A stretch of DNA of 64,000 bases from Phocaeicola sartorii JCM 17136 = DSM 21941 (lineage in GTDB: Bacteria; Bacteroidota; Bacteroidia; Bacteroidales; Bacteroidaceae), in the NCBI RefSeq assembly GCF_000614185.1, contig NZ_BAKM01000001.1:213736-277735 (forward strand), written 5' to 3'. Shown here in pieces: positions 48,889 to 59,535 of this stretch. Position 1 is the first letter of the stretch; each line of letters opens with the position of its first letter. The position numbers and the translations under genes were made by a program. The notes beneath the pieces were generated by a model. That model saw only the letters and a list, made by a program, of their open reading frames with translations. It made no database searches and had not been told where the DNA came from.

Positions 48889-50384
48889 TGATAAATTCCT
48901 GTATTAAAATCAAACCTATCCGACAAAGAAAAGCCCGAATCGAAATCATGCAGTGTCAGTTTGCGTATCTTATAATAGTTCAGCCAGTAATTCTGCAAAG
49001 CCGAAATATAATTTTTCTGTGCCTCCTGCTGCCGGTTCAGCGAAAGAGTCAGACTGTTCACATCCGCCTTTCCGATAATGAAACGCTGTCGGGTCTGCTC
49101 GTATGCCATTACGGCAAGATCCAAAGCCTCCTCCGCACTCATAATCAGGTTTTGCTGGATATTGAAATCATTCACCGTCATAATCACCTCTTCCTCCACA
49201 CTCAGTTCCTCCTGCCGGGCAGCAATCTTCACCACATTCAGGTTATTCCTCGCCATATTATACTTCCCTTTCCTTACTCCCCAGTCAATCAAGGGAATAG
49301 AGACACTGACAGACACCAAGTCCTGTTGCAGAGGATGCCTGTAAGCGTCTCCCAGCTTACCCGCCACCTGGTTAAACCCCACACTGGCATTAAAGCTGGC
49401 ATTGAACCGGGACTCCTTCTTTGTCTTGTCCACATTCTGTTCCGCTTCCAGCACATTCTGCCGTTGTTCCAGGAAAGTAGGGTTATTCTCTTTGGCCCGC
49501 ATCAAGGCGTCATCTACCGGAATCATCTTTCCGGTGGGACGTCCCGGTATATCCAGTTCAATCACGGTATTCTTGTCCAGATTCAGAAAGGAAGCCAATG
49601 AGAACATCGCACGTTTCAAGGCTATCCGCGCATTCTGCAACGTATTGTGCGCATTCACTTTGTCCAGCTGCAAGGTCAGCAAATCGGCACGCGATATGGC
49701 CGCTATCTTGTGACGCTGCTGTCCGATGCTGTAAAGGGTATCACTGGACGCCACATTCTCCTCTGCCAGCCGGTAATCGGCCTGCGCCATGGCCAGTGCG
49801 AAGAAATAAGTCACCGCTTCTTCCGACACCTTTTCCGTGTTATAGATGAATTGCTTCTTCACCTTTTCATACTTCAGCGGCTCTATTTTCCGGTCCCAAC
49901 GGAAAGCATTGTATCCCAGCAGGCTTTGCTGATAGCCCACACGCACGGGAATGGTGGAATATTGAGTCGATTTCGAATCACCGAAATTACGCATAAAGTC
50001 CAGTTCCGAGTCAATGTAAAACGTACCGCCCGTCCAGTCCAGATTCTGTTTGATACTCAGTCCGCCCGATGCGCTAAACATCTGCTGTTCACGATACACG
50101 TCCATATCCTCGTTCGAATCATAACGCTGGGTGATGTAACGATAATATTTAGCCGGAGTCAGGTCCAGTGTCAGGCTCGGCAGACGGTTCGCTTTGTACG
50201 TACGGTATTCCCAATATCCGGACAAATACAGGTTCTGATATCTGAAAGCGGACAAGGAACTGTCATTCGCAATCTCTATCGTGCGTTGCAAGTCCAGTTT
50301 CACCACCTGCTGGGCCTTTGCTCCGAGAGACAACAGCATACACCCCACTATCCATATATTATTAATGCACTTCATTCTTATCAT
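48885..50384 (-). CDS. TolC-family outer-membrane efflux protein
   Basis: 499 residues with a signal peptide (NIWIVGCMLLSLGAKAQ). Two long helical hairpin repeats (ALAMAQADYRLAEENVASSD, LDLAVMAYEQTRQRFIIGKA) and barrel strands, as in the OEP family. It forms the outer-membrane exit duct. It starts inside the end of the preceding permease (23-bp overlap; MKCINN at 50375 is an alternative) and overlaps the next permease, so all are translated from one message. Confidence 0.93.
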   Translation of the reverse strand: MIRMKCINNIWIVGCMLLSLGAKAQQVVKLDLQRTIEIANDSSLSAFRYQNLYLSGYWEYRTYKANRLPSLTLDLTPAKYYRYITQRYDSNEDMDVYREQQMFSASGGLSIKQNLDWTGGTFYIDSELDFMRNFGDSKSTQYSTIPVRVGYQQSLLGYNAFRWDRKIEPLKYEKVKKQFIYNTEKVSEEAVTYFFALAMAQADYRLAEENVASSDTLYSIGQQRHKIAAISRADLLTLQLDKVNAHNTLQNARIALKRAMFSLASFLNLDKNTVIELDIPGRPTGKMIPVDDALMRAKENNPTFLEQRQNVLEAEQNVDKTKKESRFNASFNASVGFNQVAGKLGDAYRHPLQQDLVSVSVSIPLIDWGVRKGKYNMARNNLNVVKIAARQEELSVEEEVIMTVNDFNIQQNLIMSAEEALDLAVMAYEQTRQRFIIGKADVNSLTLSLNRQQEAQKNYISALQNYWLNYYKIRKLTLHDFDSGFSLSDRFDFNTGIYQ

Positions 50385-53300
50385 GTTTTCTATAAATAAA
50401 CCAATAAATCAAAGGAATGACAAACAAGCTGACCAATGTGCCCACCAGCATGGACCCGATCATGGCAATAGACAAAGGTTTCTGCATCTCCGACCCCATA
50501 TCCGAAGTAAACAGCAGCGGTACCATTGCGAAGATGGTTGTCAGCGAAGTCATGATAATCGCCCTCAACCTTCGTCTGCCCGCCGTATGGATGGCCTCCA
50601 CCAGAGGGACGCCCGTTTTCCGCAGTTCGTTGATAGCATCCAGCTTCAAAATAGAGTCATTCACCACAATACCACACGTCACGATAATACCTATGGCGGA
50701 CATCAGGTTCAGCGTATGGCCGAAAATCCATAACGCCAGCAAAGCAAAAGCCGTATCCACAGGAATTTCCATCAAGACGATCAGCGGTTGCAGGAAACTC
50801 TCGAACTGTGCACAGAGAATAAAATACATCAGCAGCACAGAAACAAAAAGAATAACGGTCAGTTCCCCCATCATCTTCTCATTTGAAAAGAAACTGCCCG
50901 AGAAATCCACTTCCCACTCTTTATCTTCATCAACCGCCTTTTTTACCTTCCGCATCAATTCCGGAGCCCCCTTCACATCATAAAAACTCAAAGGAATATA
51001 CTCCCCGTTCTTTCCCGCTGTGATACTTTTCAAATCCTCGGCAGGCACCACCGTCACCAGGTCGTTCAAAGGAATATGATTCACCTCTCCGTCAGCGTCC
51101 GCCCTCGTCTTTACCAAAGTCTCACTTAATACGCGGTTTACACTTTTTTCCTCGCCGGCAATACCGATAGGCAGATATTGCTGGTAAGAGCGTAAAGTAG
51201 AAACCCTGTTCTCCTTAAAAGCCGTGCGAAGCACCCGTGTCAGTTCATCGTATGATACATTATACAACAGCAGTTTTTCCTTATCCACAATCAAATTCAT
51301 CTGATTTCTGAAAGCGATGCCTGCCGGAGCACAGCCCGTCACCTGCGTAATCTCCTTTTCCAGCCGTTGCAGATGTTCCGCTTCCGGCGCTTTCGACTTG
51401 TCCGCCGTATGAAGCTCCGCCACCACATCCGCCTCTCCTGTCACAAACAACTTTTCAAAGATGGTCTCGGGAGGCGAGAAAGTAACCACCGCCAGCGGAT
51501 ACTTCTCCCTTATCTCCTTCTCCAATGATTCCTGCAACGGAGAGATTCCGGACGGTTCTTCCGTTTTGAAATACAGTTCCGCCTCGGTAGATGAAAGTTC
51601 GCTGCCCCCGTTCAATATATAATCCTGCATACCCACATAGGCCGTATGCTCCACCACCTTGTCGTCCACCCGTTTCATCAATCCATCCACCCGGCGGTTG
51701 TTCTCGTCCACATGGATATTCTCATTCCACTCTATCCTTGCCACCAGTTCATTCTGGTCAATCTGCGGCATGCGCTCCTTCCCCATTACATAAAAAAGAT
51801 ACACACACAGCGGAAGGGTGGCCAGCGTACCTGCCATACAAAGTTTCTTGTGCGAGAACACCCAGTCAATACCCTTGTCGTAAAAGTTCTCCAGCCACTC
51901 ATTTTTCAACAGATTGTCAAAGCGTCTGGAAAGCAGCCCTTTGCTGCGGATACCCGCCTTATAGAACAACAGATACAATACGGGCAGCAACATGATGCCT
52001 GTAACATAGGACACCATCAGCCCCACTGTTATAGAGAAAGCCTGATCCATAAAGATCGCTCCGGCTATGCCGCTCATAAAGATCAGAGGCACAAATACCG
52101 CGATAGTAGTAAGCGACGAACTGAGCATCGGTGTGATCATCTCGGTCGTACCCGCGGCACAAGAGCGTTTCAGCGAATATCCCCGTTCACGATACTGCGA
52201 AATATTCTCCGTAACAATAATGGCGCTGTCTATCATCATACCCACCGCCAGGATCAAGCCCGACAACGATATCACATTCAACGACACATGGCAGAAATAA
52301 AAGAAAAAGAACGTGATAACAATCGAAGTGACCATGCTGATACCAATAATCAGCGGCGAACGGACATCACCCAGAAACAACACGGCCACAATAAAGATAA
52401 ATAAAAAGCCCAAAGAAAGGTTTTGCTGTAGATTTGAAATGGTGTAGTCCAGCAATTCCGTCTGGTTACGGCTTACACTGAATTCAATATCCGGATACAG
52501 AGAAGCAAAATAATCGGTTGTCTCCTTCAGCTTCTCTTTCATGGCATCCATATTCTCATCGCTCTGCTTGATAATGGCCAGCGTCACCGCCCTTTTTCCT
52601 CTGGCAACGGAACGTCCCATTTCTTTTTGCGAAACAATATCTACTTTGCAGAGTTCCTTCAACTGCATAATGCGTTCCCCTTTACGGATATAGATATTCC
52701 TTACATCCTCCGGTGTACGGAGCAAAGTGGCTATGCGGATATTATATTCATAATAGCCATCCCTCACCAACATGCTTCCCGGTTCCACATTATTGGCGGA
52801 GAGCGCGTTCTCTATATCCTCCACACTAATGCCCGTCATGGCCAGTTTATCTTTATCCGGAAGTATTTGCAAAAGTCGTCCGGGCACTCCGGTTATATCC
52901 GCCATGGCCACTTCGGGTAACTGTTCGATACGGCGTTTCACCACATTTTCCGCCAGTTCGCACAATTCCAGGAATTGCCGTTCGTTGGTTTCCTGATAAG
53001 CACCGTCGTTTTTCAAGGTCATATTGACATAGAGTACAGGAATGTCCGTCGCACTTGCCTTGATAGCCTTGGGGCGTGTCACCTCCTTGGGAAGACTGTT
53101 CATAGCAGCGTCTATCTTCTCGTTTACCTCTATAAACGCCAAATCGGTATTTACGCCAAAATCAAACTCCAGCCGAATCACGCCTGCTCCGTCACGGGTC
53201 TCACTTTTTATCTCCCTCAGTCCGGCCACTTGCAGCAGCTGCCTGCGCACAGGGGTCACCACCGTATTCTCCAGTTCGCGTGCCGATGAGTTCTCGCCCG

Positions 53301-53442
53301 TCACCTGTATGGTAATCTGCGGTATGGCAATATCGGGCAGCAAAGAAACAGGCAGCGAAAAATAGGTCACCAACCCCACAATAAAGCAGGCGGTAAAGGC
53401 CATCAGCACCGCAATGGGGCGTTGCAATAAGAACTTAACCAT
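50362..53442 (-). CDS. RND-family efflux permease (first of the operon)
   Basis: 1026 residues, intact. Typical start MVKFLLQRPIAVLMAFTACF, a first-bundle motif GMMIDSAIIVTENISQYRERG, the charged helix-4-type region and a second bundle GIIVTCGIVVNDSILKLDAI. It drives proton-coupled export from the inner membrane or periplasm. It follows the adaptor by 5 bp. Substrate not predictable from sequence. Confidence 0.95.
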   Translation of the reverse strand: MVKFLLQRPIAVLMAFTACFIVGLVTYFSLPVSLLPDIAIPQITIQVTGENSSARELENTVVTPVRRQLLQVAGLREIKSETRDGAGVIRLEFDFGVNTDLAFIEVNEKIDAAMNSLPKEVTRPKAIKASATDIPVLYVNMTLKNDGAYQETNERQFLELCELAENVVKRRIEQLPEVAMADITGVPGRLLQILPDKDKLAMTGISVEDIENALSANNVEPGSMLVRDGYYEYNIRIATLLRTPEDVRNIYIRKGERIMQLKELCKVDIVSQKEMGRSVARGKRAVTLAIIKQSDENMDAMKEKLKETTDYFASLYPDIEFSVSRNQTELLDYTISNLQQNLSLGFLFIFIVAVLFLGDVRSPLIIGISMVTSIVITFFFFYFCHVSLNVISLSGLILAVGMMIDSAIIVTENISQYRERGYSLKRSCAAGTTEMITPMLSSSLTTIAVFVPLIFMSGIAGAIFMDQAFSITVGLMVSYVTGIMLLPVLYLLFYKAGIRSKGLLSRRFDNLLKNEWLENFYDKGIDWVFSHKKLCMAGTLATLPLCVYLFYVMGKERMPQIDQNELVARIEWNENIHVDENNRRVDGLMKRVDDKVVEHTAYVGMQDYILNGGSELSSTEAELYFKTEEPSGISPLQESLEKEIREKYPLAVVTFSPPETIFEKLFVTGEADVVAELHTADKSKAPEAEHLQRLEKEITQVTGCAPAGIAFRNQMNLIVDKEKLLLYNVSYDELTRVLRTAFKENRVSTLRSYQQYLPIGIAGEEKSVNRVLSETLVKTRADADGEVNHIPLNDLVTVVPAEDLKSITAGKNGEYIPLSFYDVKGAPELMRKVKKAVDEDKEWEVDFSGSFFSNEKMMGELTVILFVSVLLMYFILCAQFESFLQPLIVLMEIPVDTAFALLALWIFGHTLNLMSAIGIIVTCGIVVNDSILKLDAINELRKTGVPLVEAIHTAGRRRLRAIIMTSLTTIFAMVPLLFTSDMGSEMQKPLSIAMIGSMLVGTLVSLFVIPLIYWFIYRKHDKNEVH

Positions 53443-53447
53443 ACCTT

Positions 53448-54524
53448 CTAATTTTTAATGACCTTCACCGGGGCTTCGTGAGCCAGGTTCACATTTCCGG
53501 TAGTTATCACCTCCATGCCTTCTTCCAGTCCGTCTGTGACAGTATATTCCTCCATATTCTCCAATCCCGTATGCACATAGTTCCACATGGCTTTCCCCTC
53601 TTTCAGTGTAAACACCACCTGTTTGCCGGAACGCAGCACAACGGCCGTTTTGGGAATAACCAGTTGCTCGCCTACAGAGCGTTTCACGCTCACCCTCACA
53701 TTCATGCCGTCGAACAATTTATTACTACCGTTCACCCGCGCCTTTACCCGTACCATTCCATTCTCGTCCACCAGCGGATTAATCTCGCTGATACTTCCCT
53801 GCCGCACCCCTGCCGCCGAAGCGTACGGAGTGATCTCCACCTTATCCCCTACCTTCAGCAATGGCAGTTCATTTTCCAGTACGGTGAAATCCACCTCCAT
53901 ATTGCCTGTATGGATTACCCGGCAGAAAGCTCCGGAAGTCTTGGGCATATTATATTTCTTTTCAAAGAGGTTGGCAATCACTCCGTCGAAAGGAGCCGTC
54001 AATGTAGCTTGTTCCATATCATATCGGGCAGATTCGTACTGAGCCTTGCTCTGTTCGTACCCACTTTTTACCTTGGCCAGTTCCAGCACATCGGCAGGTA
54101 CCGCCTTCAGGTTATCGGGAGCATAGCCCTGTCCTATCAATACATCCTGCATCTCCAAGGTAGCTTGCGCCAAGCTGTTTTTATTCTGCACCAGCGTATT
54201 GTTCAACTTAAACAAGTCCAGTTGGGCTATCTTCTGCCCTTTCCGCACCATCTCCCCGTTCTTTACCCAGATGTTTGCCACCACTTCCGACGTGCGGAAA
54301 TACAAATCGGCATAATCCCGGGCCGTCACTTTCCCGTTACTGATTAATTCATGATTGAAGACCTGCTTTTTCAACGGCATCACCGTCACTTCATTGGGTA
54401 AAGAAGGAAGTACTGTCTCCACTCCCTCTTTTTCCATTGTTTCCTTTTTTTCCCCTGAACATGCAGTGAAAGAAACGGCTACTAATAAGCCCGATACGAA
54501 TACTATGTGTAGTTTCATGGTCAT
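53448..54524 (-). CDS. RND efflux periplasmic adaptor (membrane fusion lipoprotein)
   Basis: About 358 residues from MTMKLHIVFVSGLLVAVSFTAC (54524; 54518 also possible), a lipoprotein with lipobox FTAC. Lipoyl-like halves (VVANIWVKNGEMVRKGQKIA and ATLTAPFDGVIANLFEKK) flank a helical hairpin. A beta-barrel domain (KVEITPYASAAGVRQGSISE) and a C-terminal membrane-proximal domain follow. It links the permease to TolC. First gene of the four-gene efflux operon, 46 bp after the O-antigen ligase-like gene. Confidence 0.94.
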   Translation of the reverse strand: MTMKLHIVFVSGLLVAVSFTACSGEKKETMEKEGVETVLPSLPNEVTVMPLKKQVFNHELISNGKVTARDYADLYFRTSEVVANIWVKNGEMVRKGQKIAQLDLFKLNNTLVQNKNSLAQATLEMQDVLIGQGYAPDNLKAVPADVLELAKVKSGYEQSKAQYESARYDMEQATLTAPFDGVIANLFEKKYNMPKTSGAFCRVIHTGNMEVDFTVLENELPLLKVGDKVEITPYASAAGVRQGSISEINPLVDENGMVRVKARVNGSNKLFDGMNVRVSVKRSVGEQLVIPKTAVVLRSGKQVVFTLKEGKAMWNYVHTGLENMEEYTVTDGLEEGMEVITTGNVNLAHEAPVKVIKN

Positions 54525-54570
54525 GTTTTGTGATATCTGTAACAAATAAAAACCTTTTATTTCTAATAAA

Positions 54571-56230
54571 CTAATTTTCGGGTACTTTTTTTAATAATTC
54601 CCGTGCTTTCCGCCTCATCTGCTTAATAGCAGTCGATTGAACTTTCGGTTCTTTCTCCAGGACCGTCCTCACCATCCGTTCCAATTTGTCGCGTCGGTAA
54701 AACTCCGGTTCCGCATATAGATTAGCCAACAGATAATAAGGATAAATCCGTCCGGGCAGCCGATGAACAGCACGCATAAACACTGTTCCGCACTGGCATA
54801 GTGCTTCATTTCCTGTTCATTCTTCCCTATCACATTCAGTATCATAGGGTCACCACTCACTTTCAACGCCTCCTTCAGTACCCTGTTCGACAGTTCCGGT
54901 TCATGTAATTTATGCAAAGCATGACCATATTCGAACATAAAACGGGCATTCCCCACCATTTCTTTCTGAATCTCTGCATAACATTCCACCGCTTGCCGAT
55001 AAGCTCCCGACTGGTAAAACATACGGCTTTTAGTCCATTGTTTACAAGCTGACACCGCTTTGCTTTTCTGCTGATAGTTATAGAAACAACCATAGCTTCC
55101 AACTAACAATAAGATAGTAAACAAAAGGCGAAACCAGCCTTTCTCTAAAGGCAGAACCCGGATACCACAAGCCAGCACCAATATCACTAAGGCTGAAACA
55201 AAAGCCGGAAATTGCAAAGGATAAGAAGAGAATGCAAATACCATTAAAGAAAGCAATGCACCGCATAGCCCATAAATGCCTTGTTTATGACCTATGTACA
55301 TGCTTCCTCCCATTATCAGCAGCCCGAAGCAAAGCACAGGCACTCCCCACGCAATGGCTACTTGCAGATATTCATTAAAAACATATTCCGGGGCGCCTGC
55401 CACAAGCTCCTCTGTCGCCGTATAATCTCCGGTGGCAAAATAATCCTCCTGCGCCTGTCCATAAGCAGCCGGAACACTGTTCCATCCGCATCCTGCCCAC
55501 GGATTCTCACTGACAGTATGAGCAGCAATTTTCCACATAAACAGACGGCCGTCTGCCGAATCCTTTTTCATTTGATAAATGCCACCCAATGCTATACCGA
55601 CCAAAATAAAGATTACTATGGCAAAAGACACTGCCTGCTTACGATAATGCCTGATATAATGCTGAATTTCCATCCTATAGTGCATACCACAAACATAAAC
55701 GGAAGAGACCGCTGCGGCTATCCATGCCGAGCGGCTCATTCCGGCAGGCAACACACAAAGAATCAATAGCATTCCAGCCACAGACATATAGTAAGGTATG
55801 GTTTTCTTAGACTCTTTCCGCTTTAACCATTCGTGCAGACAAACAGGAAATATCATGCAAGGTAGCCTGAATAAGGACCGGGATTATAGAATGAACCGGT
55901 CAAGGTATAGAGGGAATGGTTGGAATAGGTAAAGCCATACACCTGGCGGATGCCCCAAACGGCTTCCATAAAACCATATAAAATAAAAATCCACGAAGTA
56001 GTTACAGCAAAATATTGCTTTATTGCTTTCGGGAAAAGGATAATGTATATTACCATTCCCATAGTAAACCAAATTCCACAACCATACAACCATTTCCACT
56101 GTCCATCCAAAATACCGGATGGCAATGAACTGACATTATAGCACACCGCACTAAGACATACCGCAATCAATATAGCTTGTACTAGCATCACACTATAGCC
56201 TATCCATCTATTTTTAATTTCTACCACCAT
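54571..56230 (-). CDS. O-antigen ligase/polymerase-like membrane protein with C-terminal TPR part, two frameshifts
   Basis: Repaired length about 554 residues. About ten to twelve hydrophobic segments to residue 390, with the Wzy/WaaL-type block SFYNPGPYSGYLA and a later NPWAGCGWNS-VPAAYG loop. Then comes a helical repeat tail (SGAYRQAVECYAEI, EPELSNRVLKEALKV). Lesions: one G lost at 55857 (restores GYLAMIFPVCLHEW) and one A lost at 54778-54780 (restores EQCFMRAVHRLPGRIY). Such proteins recur with NVEALA peptide genes; whether this one attaches glycan to anything is unknown. It overlaps the transglutaminase gene by 10 bp. Confidence 0.85.
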
Positions 56231-58272
56231 CGTTGTTTGTTATCTTCCCAAGTAAAAATACGATTTTCCTTTCCTTCCGTGGTACACTTCAGAAGCAATA
56301 AAGCATTAGAGGGAACATTATCATAATTCAATAAATAATCGGTTGCCATTTTTTTGCCTAATGAAATCCAAGAACCGCCCCAATAGAATAACTCATAGGC
56401 CATTCCCTGAATCACATTATTCTTATCATTCCGTGGGCAAACACCTAAAGCACTGACCTCCACTTCTTTGCCGAAATCAACACCCACCCAACCGATGCTG
56501 TCTTTTTCCGAAAGATAAGGATTTAAATCCGCAAATGTCAATATATCATTATCAAATAATTTACTCAGCGTTTTCATTCTGCTTTCATCTGAAGAAAAAG
56601 GTACTCCCGTTAACCTCTGTAACTGCTCTTTCCCTTCGCTTTTTCCATAAAAAGACAATTCCGCAAGCACGTCTTTATCTTCCGGAAATACATATCTGAT
56701 ATACCGGCATTTCACTGACGTATCCAACTGCCATACATTAGGTCTGGATTCACATTCCGGAACAGTAAACACAATCTGTGACTGATGAAAGGCACGGTCT
56801 TGTGAAATTTCAAATTTAGCACCTTTGTTCCATTCACACCAAAATCCAATGTCAGGCCGAGCATAATATTTACGTTTCAGTGCAACAGACTCCGTTCTTT
56901 GTGCATCAGCCTTTAAGAAAAGAATGCTACCATCAGCTTGAAGAATGAAAGGATCATTGAACGGAATGGACTTTCCATCTTTATAAAAGACAGGTAAATA
57001 AACCATATCACGTCCCATTTTACAGAAAGAGACATCGGATATTCCGACCTCTCCCCAAAACACAGGTTTCCATACATCTTCGTTGAACACACACAGATAA
57101 GCATATTCCACTCCTTCAAGTTTTATCCCTTTTTTTATAGGAATATGAATATCAGATGTTACAAAATAGGCATCCGATACATCTTCATACTTCGTATTCC
57201 GGAAAAATACCGGAGTATTGGCTGCATTACAACCTTTTCCGGAAGAAGGTCCCTGTATCATCGTCTCATAACTATATCGGAAAACTTTAGGCAGGCGTGA
57301 TTTCATCCAATATTCATCTACCCAGACATTATTGTATACCTTACCTGCTTTCCATTTTCCGCGTCCCCCCGTAGCTTCGAATGGATATGTCTTTCCGTTT
57401 ACTACAATGGCATTCCATTCATGGCTGCTGTTACGATTTCCCCAAGCCGGTACAAAGTCGATAGTGCAAGGAACCCCCAAAGCTGACAACAACATGGAAT
57501 TAAACCAACAACGCGCAGGGCACCTTGACATCTTGGATAAATGATAATCTTGCAAACAAACATAAGGGTAAGTACTTATATCCGACCACTCCACTTGATA
57601 ATCATTAAATTGCTCCAAAAGCGAGTCAACCAACTCATGAGGAGAAGAATATTGTAGCATATAATCTTCATATCGGGAAATGAAATAATTACGCCATTTC
57701 TCTACCACATATCCGTTATTTCTTCGATAAGGTAATACATATTTCAGAAAAATATTAAATGGAATACTGTCCTTATACAAGCATCGTTCCCAACTTTGAA
57801 AGGCCAGATCTATATTTCCAATCAAATAGTCTGCCGATACAATACTAAGATCTGAAACCAACCGTGAATAAATATCGATACGTGGATCATTATATTGAAG
57901 AATTTTTCTCCACTCTTTGTTCAATGAATCTTTTGCGTTAATATGCAGACTCTTCTCCACTTTCTTTAAGGAATCATAATGGAGCAAAACCGGACGGTAT
58001 TTATACAGTAAAGTAGTATCATAGGCGACATTCCCTACCAAATTACTAATTAAAAACTCTGCCGCCTGCTTTTTCAAAGAGTCACTTTCATAATGGGATA
58101 ATACCTTTTCCAACTCTGCTCTTCTTTCTCCCGCTTGTTCCAATGTATGTTCCAAACGTGAGTTAGAATTGCATGAAATGGTGAAAAAGATTATACCTAT
58201 CATGCACAAGCCTGTCATTTTGCCTATCGGATTTCCACTTTTCATAACTTTACCACCAAACTTATTTCCCAT
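56221..58272 (-). CDS. Transglutaminase-like lipoprotein with C-terminal galactose-binding-like domain
   Basis: 683 residues from 58272; the Met at 58245 (MKSGNPIGK) is an alternative start. Lipobox FFTISC. A helical N-terminal region (60-220) precedes a papain-like transglutaminase core: Cys in [20 protein letters not shown], His in [21 protein letters not shown]. The third residue may be the Glu of FEATG rather than Asp. The C-terminal part resembles an F5/8-type sandwich ([28 protein letters not shown]). Predicted periplasmic or surface peptidase or cross-linking enzyme; activity is inferred. It overlaps the upstream remnant gene by 11 bp. Confidence 0.82.
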   Translation of the reverse strand: MGNKFGGKVMKSGNPIGKMTGLCMIGIIFFTISCNSNSRLEHTLEQAGERRAELEKVLSHYESDSLKKQAAEFLISNLVGNVAYDTTLLYKYRPVLLHYDSLKKVEKSLHINAKDSLNKEWRKILQYNDPRIDIYSRLVSDLSIVSADYLIGNIDLAFQSWERCLYKDSIPFNIFLKYVLPYRRNNGYVVEKWRNYFISRYEDYMLQYSSPHELVDSLLEQFNDYQVEWSDISTYPYVCLQDYHLSKMSRCPARCWFNSMLLSALGVPCTIDFVPAWGNRNSSHEWNAIVVNGKTYPFEATGGRGKWKAGKVYNNVWVDEYWMKSRLPKVFRYSYETMIQGPSSGKGCNAANTPVFFRNTKYEDVSDAYFVTSDIHIPIKKGIKLEGVEYAYLCVFNEDVWKPVFWGEVGISDVSFCKMGRDMVYLPVFYKDGKSIPFNDPFILQADGSILFLKADAQRTESVALKRKYYARPDIGFWCEWNKGAKFEISQDRAFHQSQIVFTVPECESRPNVWQLDTSVKCRYIRYVFPEDKDVLAELSFYGKSEGKEQLQRLTGVPFSSDESRMKTLSKLFDNDILTFADLNPYLSEKDSIGWVGVDFGKEVEVSALGVCPRNDKNNVIQGMAYELFYWGGSWISLGKKMATDYLLNYDNVPSNALLLLKCTTEGKENRIFTWEDNKQRWW

Positions 58273-58585
58273 CTTCGTATGTAAAAATCCACTCTTCTTT
58301 TCCTTTTGTCAGATTGCGCAAAAGCAATAAAGCATTATCAGGAACATTATCATATTCCAAATACTGTAATTGCCTGCTACCGACCTGCCTTCCTAAACTT
58401 TTCCACTCTCTATCCCAGTAAAAAAGTTCATATAGCTCACTGTCTTTGTAGTGTAAAAGTACACACTCTAACTCCGCACGATTTTCACCACTCAACTTCA
58501 AAGAGGTTTCCAACGCCCTATCTGTACAACTTACCCAAAGGAAAAAAGAGCAAATTATCATGATGCTGACTATACAATATTTCAT
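58262..58585 (-). CDS. Internally deleted paralogue of the transglutaminase-like lipoprotein
   Basis: 107 residues with a complete lipoprotein signal ([20 protein letters not shown]). Residues 21-50 match the N-terminus of the next gene ([18 protein letters not shown] against [18 protein letters not shown]). Residues 52-107 match its extreme C-terminus ([36 protein letters not shown]). About 560 internal residues, including the whole catalytic domain, are absent, and the frame is kept. It looks like a relic of tandem duplication followed by in-frame deletion; a retained small lipoprotein function cannot be excluded. Confidence 0.8.
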   Translation of the reverse strand: MKYCIVSIMIICSFFLWVSCTDRALETSLKLSGENRAELECVLLHYKDSELYELFYWDREWKSLGRQVGSRQLQYLEYDNVPDNALLLLRNLTKGKEEWIFTYEDGK

Positions 58586-58599
58586 CTGGCTTCTTACTA

Positions 58600-59492
58600 T
58601 TATTCTATTCTTTTAAATACCCTGTTCCAACGAATCTCATCTGTATTCAAATCAACGGACTTCCATATCAATGTCGCTTTTCCCACAATAAACTTTTCGG
58701 GTAACAATCCCCAATAACGGGAATCTTTGGAATTCATCACTTTGTCACCTGCCACAAAATAGTAATCTTCTTTAAACTGATATTCCTGTATGACACTATC
58801 GTTCAACAGAAAAACGTCTCCCTGCTGCACCAATTTCTTTTTCTGCTCCCACTCTATCGCATTCTTATACAATATCCGATTAATAGTATTCATTTTCACA
58901 CTTTTTCCTTTAGTCGGAATATAAAAAGGACCGAATTCCTTTATCGTCCAATTCACCAGACTATCATTGGGGTAAGCCCTCATCACTATGCCCCAATTCC
59001 GTTCCTCTCCTGCCGACAGAATCTGTTGCAGCCTGTCCTGTGAAGCTACGCACCCTAAAGTTCCCTTATATCCATACACCTTATAGTGTGCATTTCTAAT
59101 TTCAAAGGTATCACCCGGCACAGCCACACAACGCTTTACATAATAAGTCTTTAAATTCAGTCCCAAGCTGTCCCATCGAGCCGGATAAGGAAAATTGAAC
59201 ACCAGCACATCATTGCGCTTTATCCGCCCGAAACCGGGAAGACGGGATATATCTACCTGACTTCCCCCGCTGCTTCCCAAATGTCAAACAGACGCCCTCC
59301 CATCACCCACTTGTTCACCAATATATTATCTCCCGCAATCAGGGCAGGTTCCATGGAGTCAGAAGGAATGGCAAATGAGGCAAAAACAAATATCTGTAAT
59401 AACAACCAAATAATCATCATTAACAGACTCCCTCCGGCCACACAAACCAGCAAGTTATATAAGAAACCAATACATCTCTTCATTCGCTTCAT
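58600..59492 (-). CDS. Signal peptidase I (S26 family), frameshifted in this sequence
   Basis: Repaired length about 297 residues. A single N-terminal membrane helix ([19 protein letters not shown]) precedes the catalytic Ser46 in IPSDSMEP; the general-base Lys is in [12 protein letters not shown], and box E-like [14 protein letters not shown] is present. Frames meet at the C5 run 59264-59268: a sixth base restores [15 protein letters not shown]. It is embedded in the NVEALA locus, so it may be dedicated to these peptides, whose leaders end in an Ala-rich EALA site. That pairing is inference. Confidence 0.9.
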
Positions 59493-59535
59493 ATTATTCT
59501 TTAAGAGGCGGAAATTGCTTCCTAATATTCCAAAC

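Noticed and set aside
51646..52404. Plus-strand frame of 252 codons, His/Gln-rich
   Set aside because: Antisense to an intact RND permease gene; composition is that of a shadow frame.
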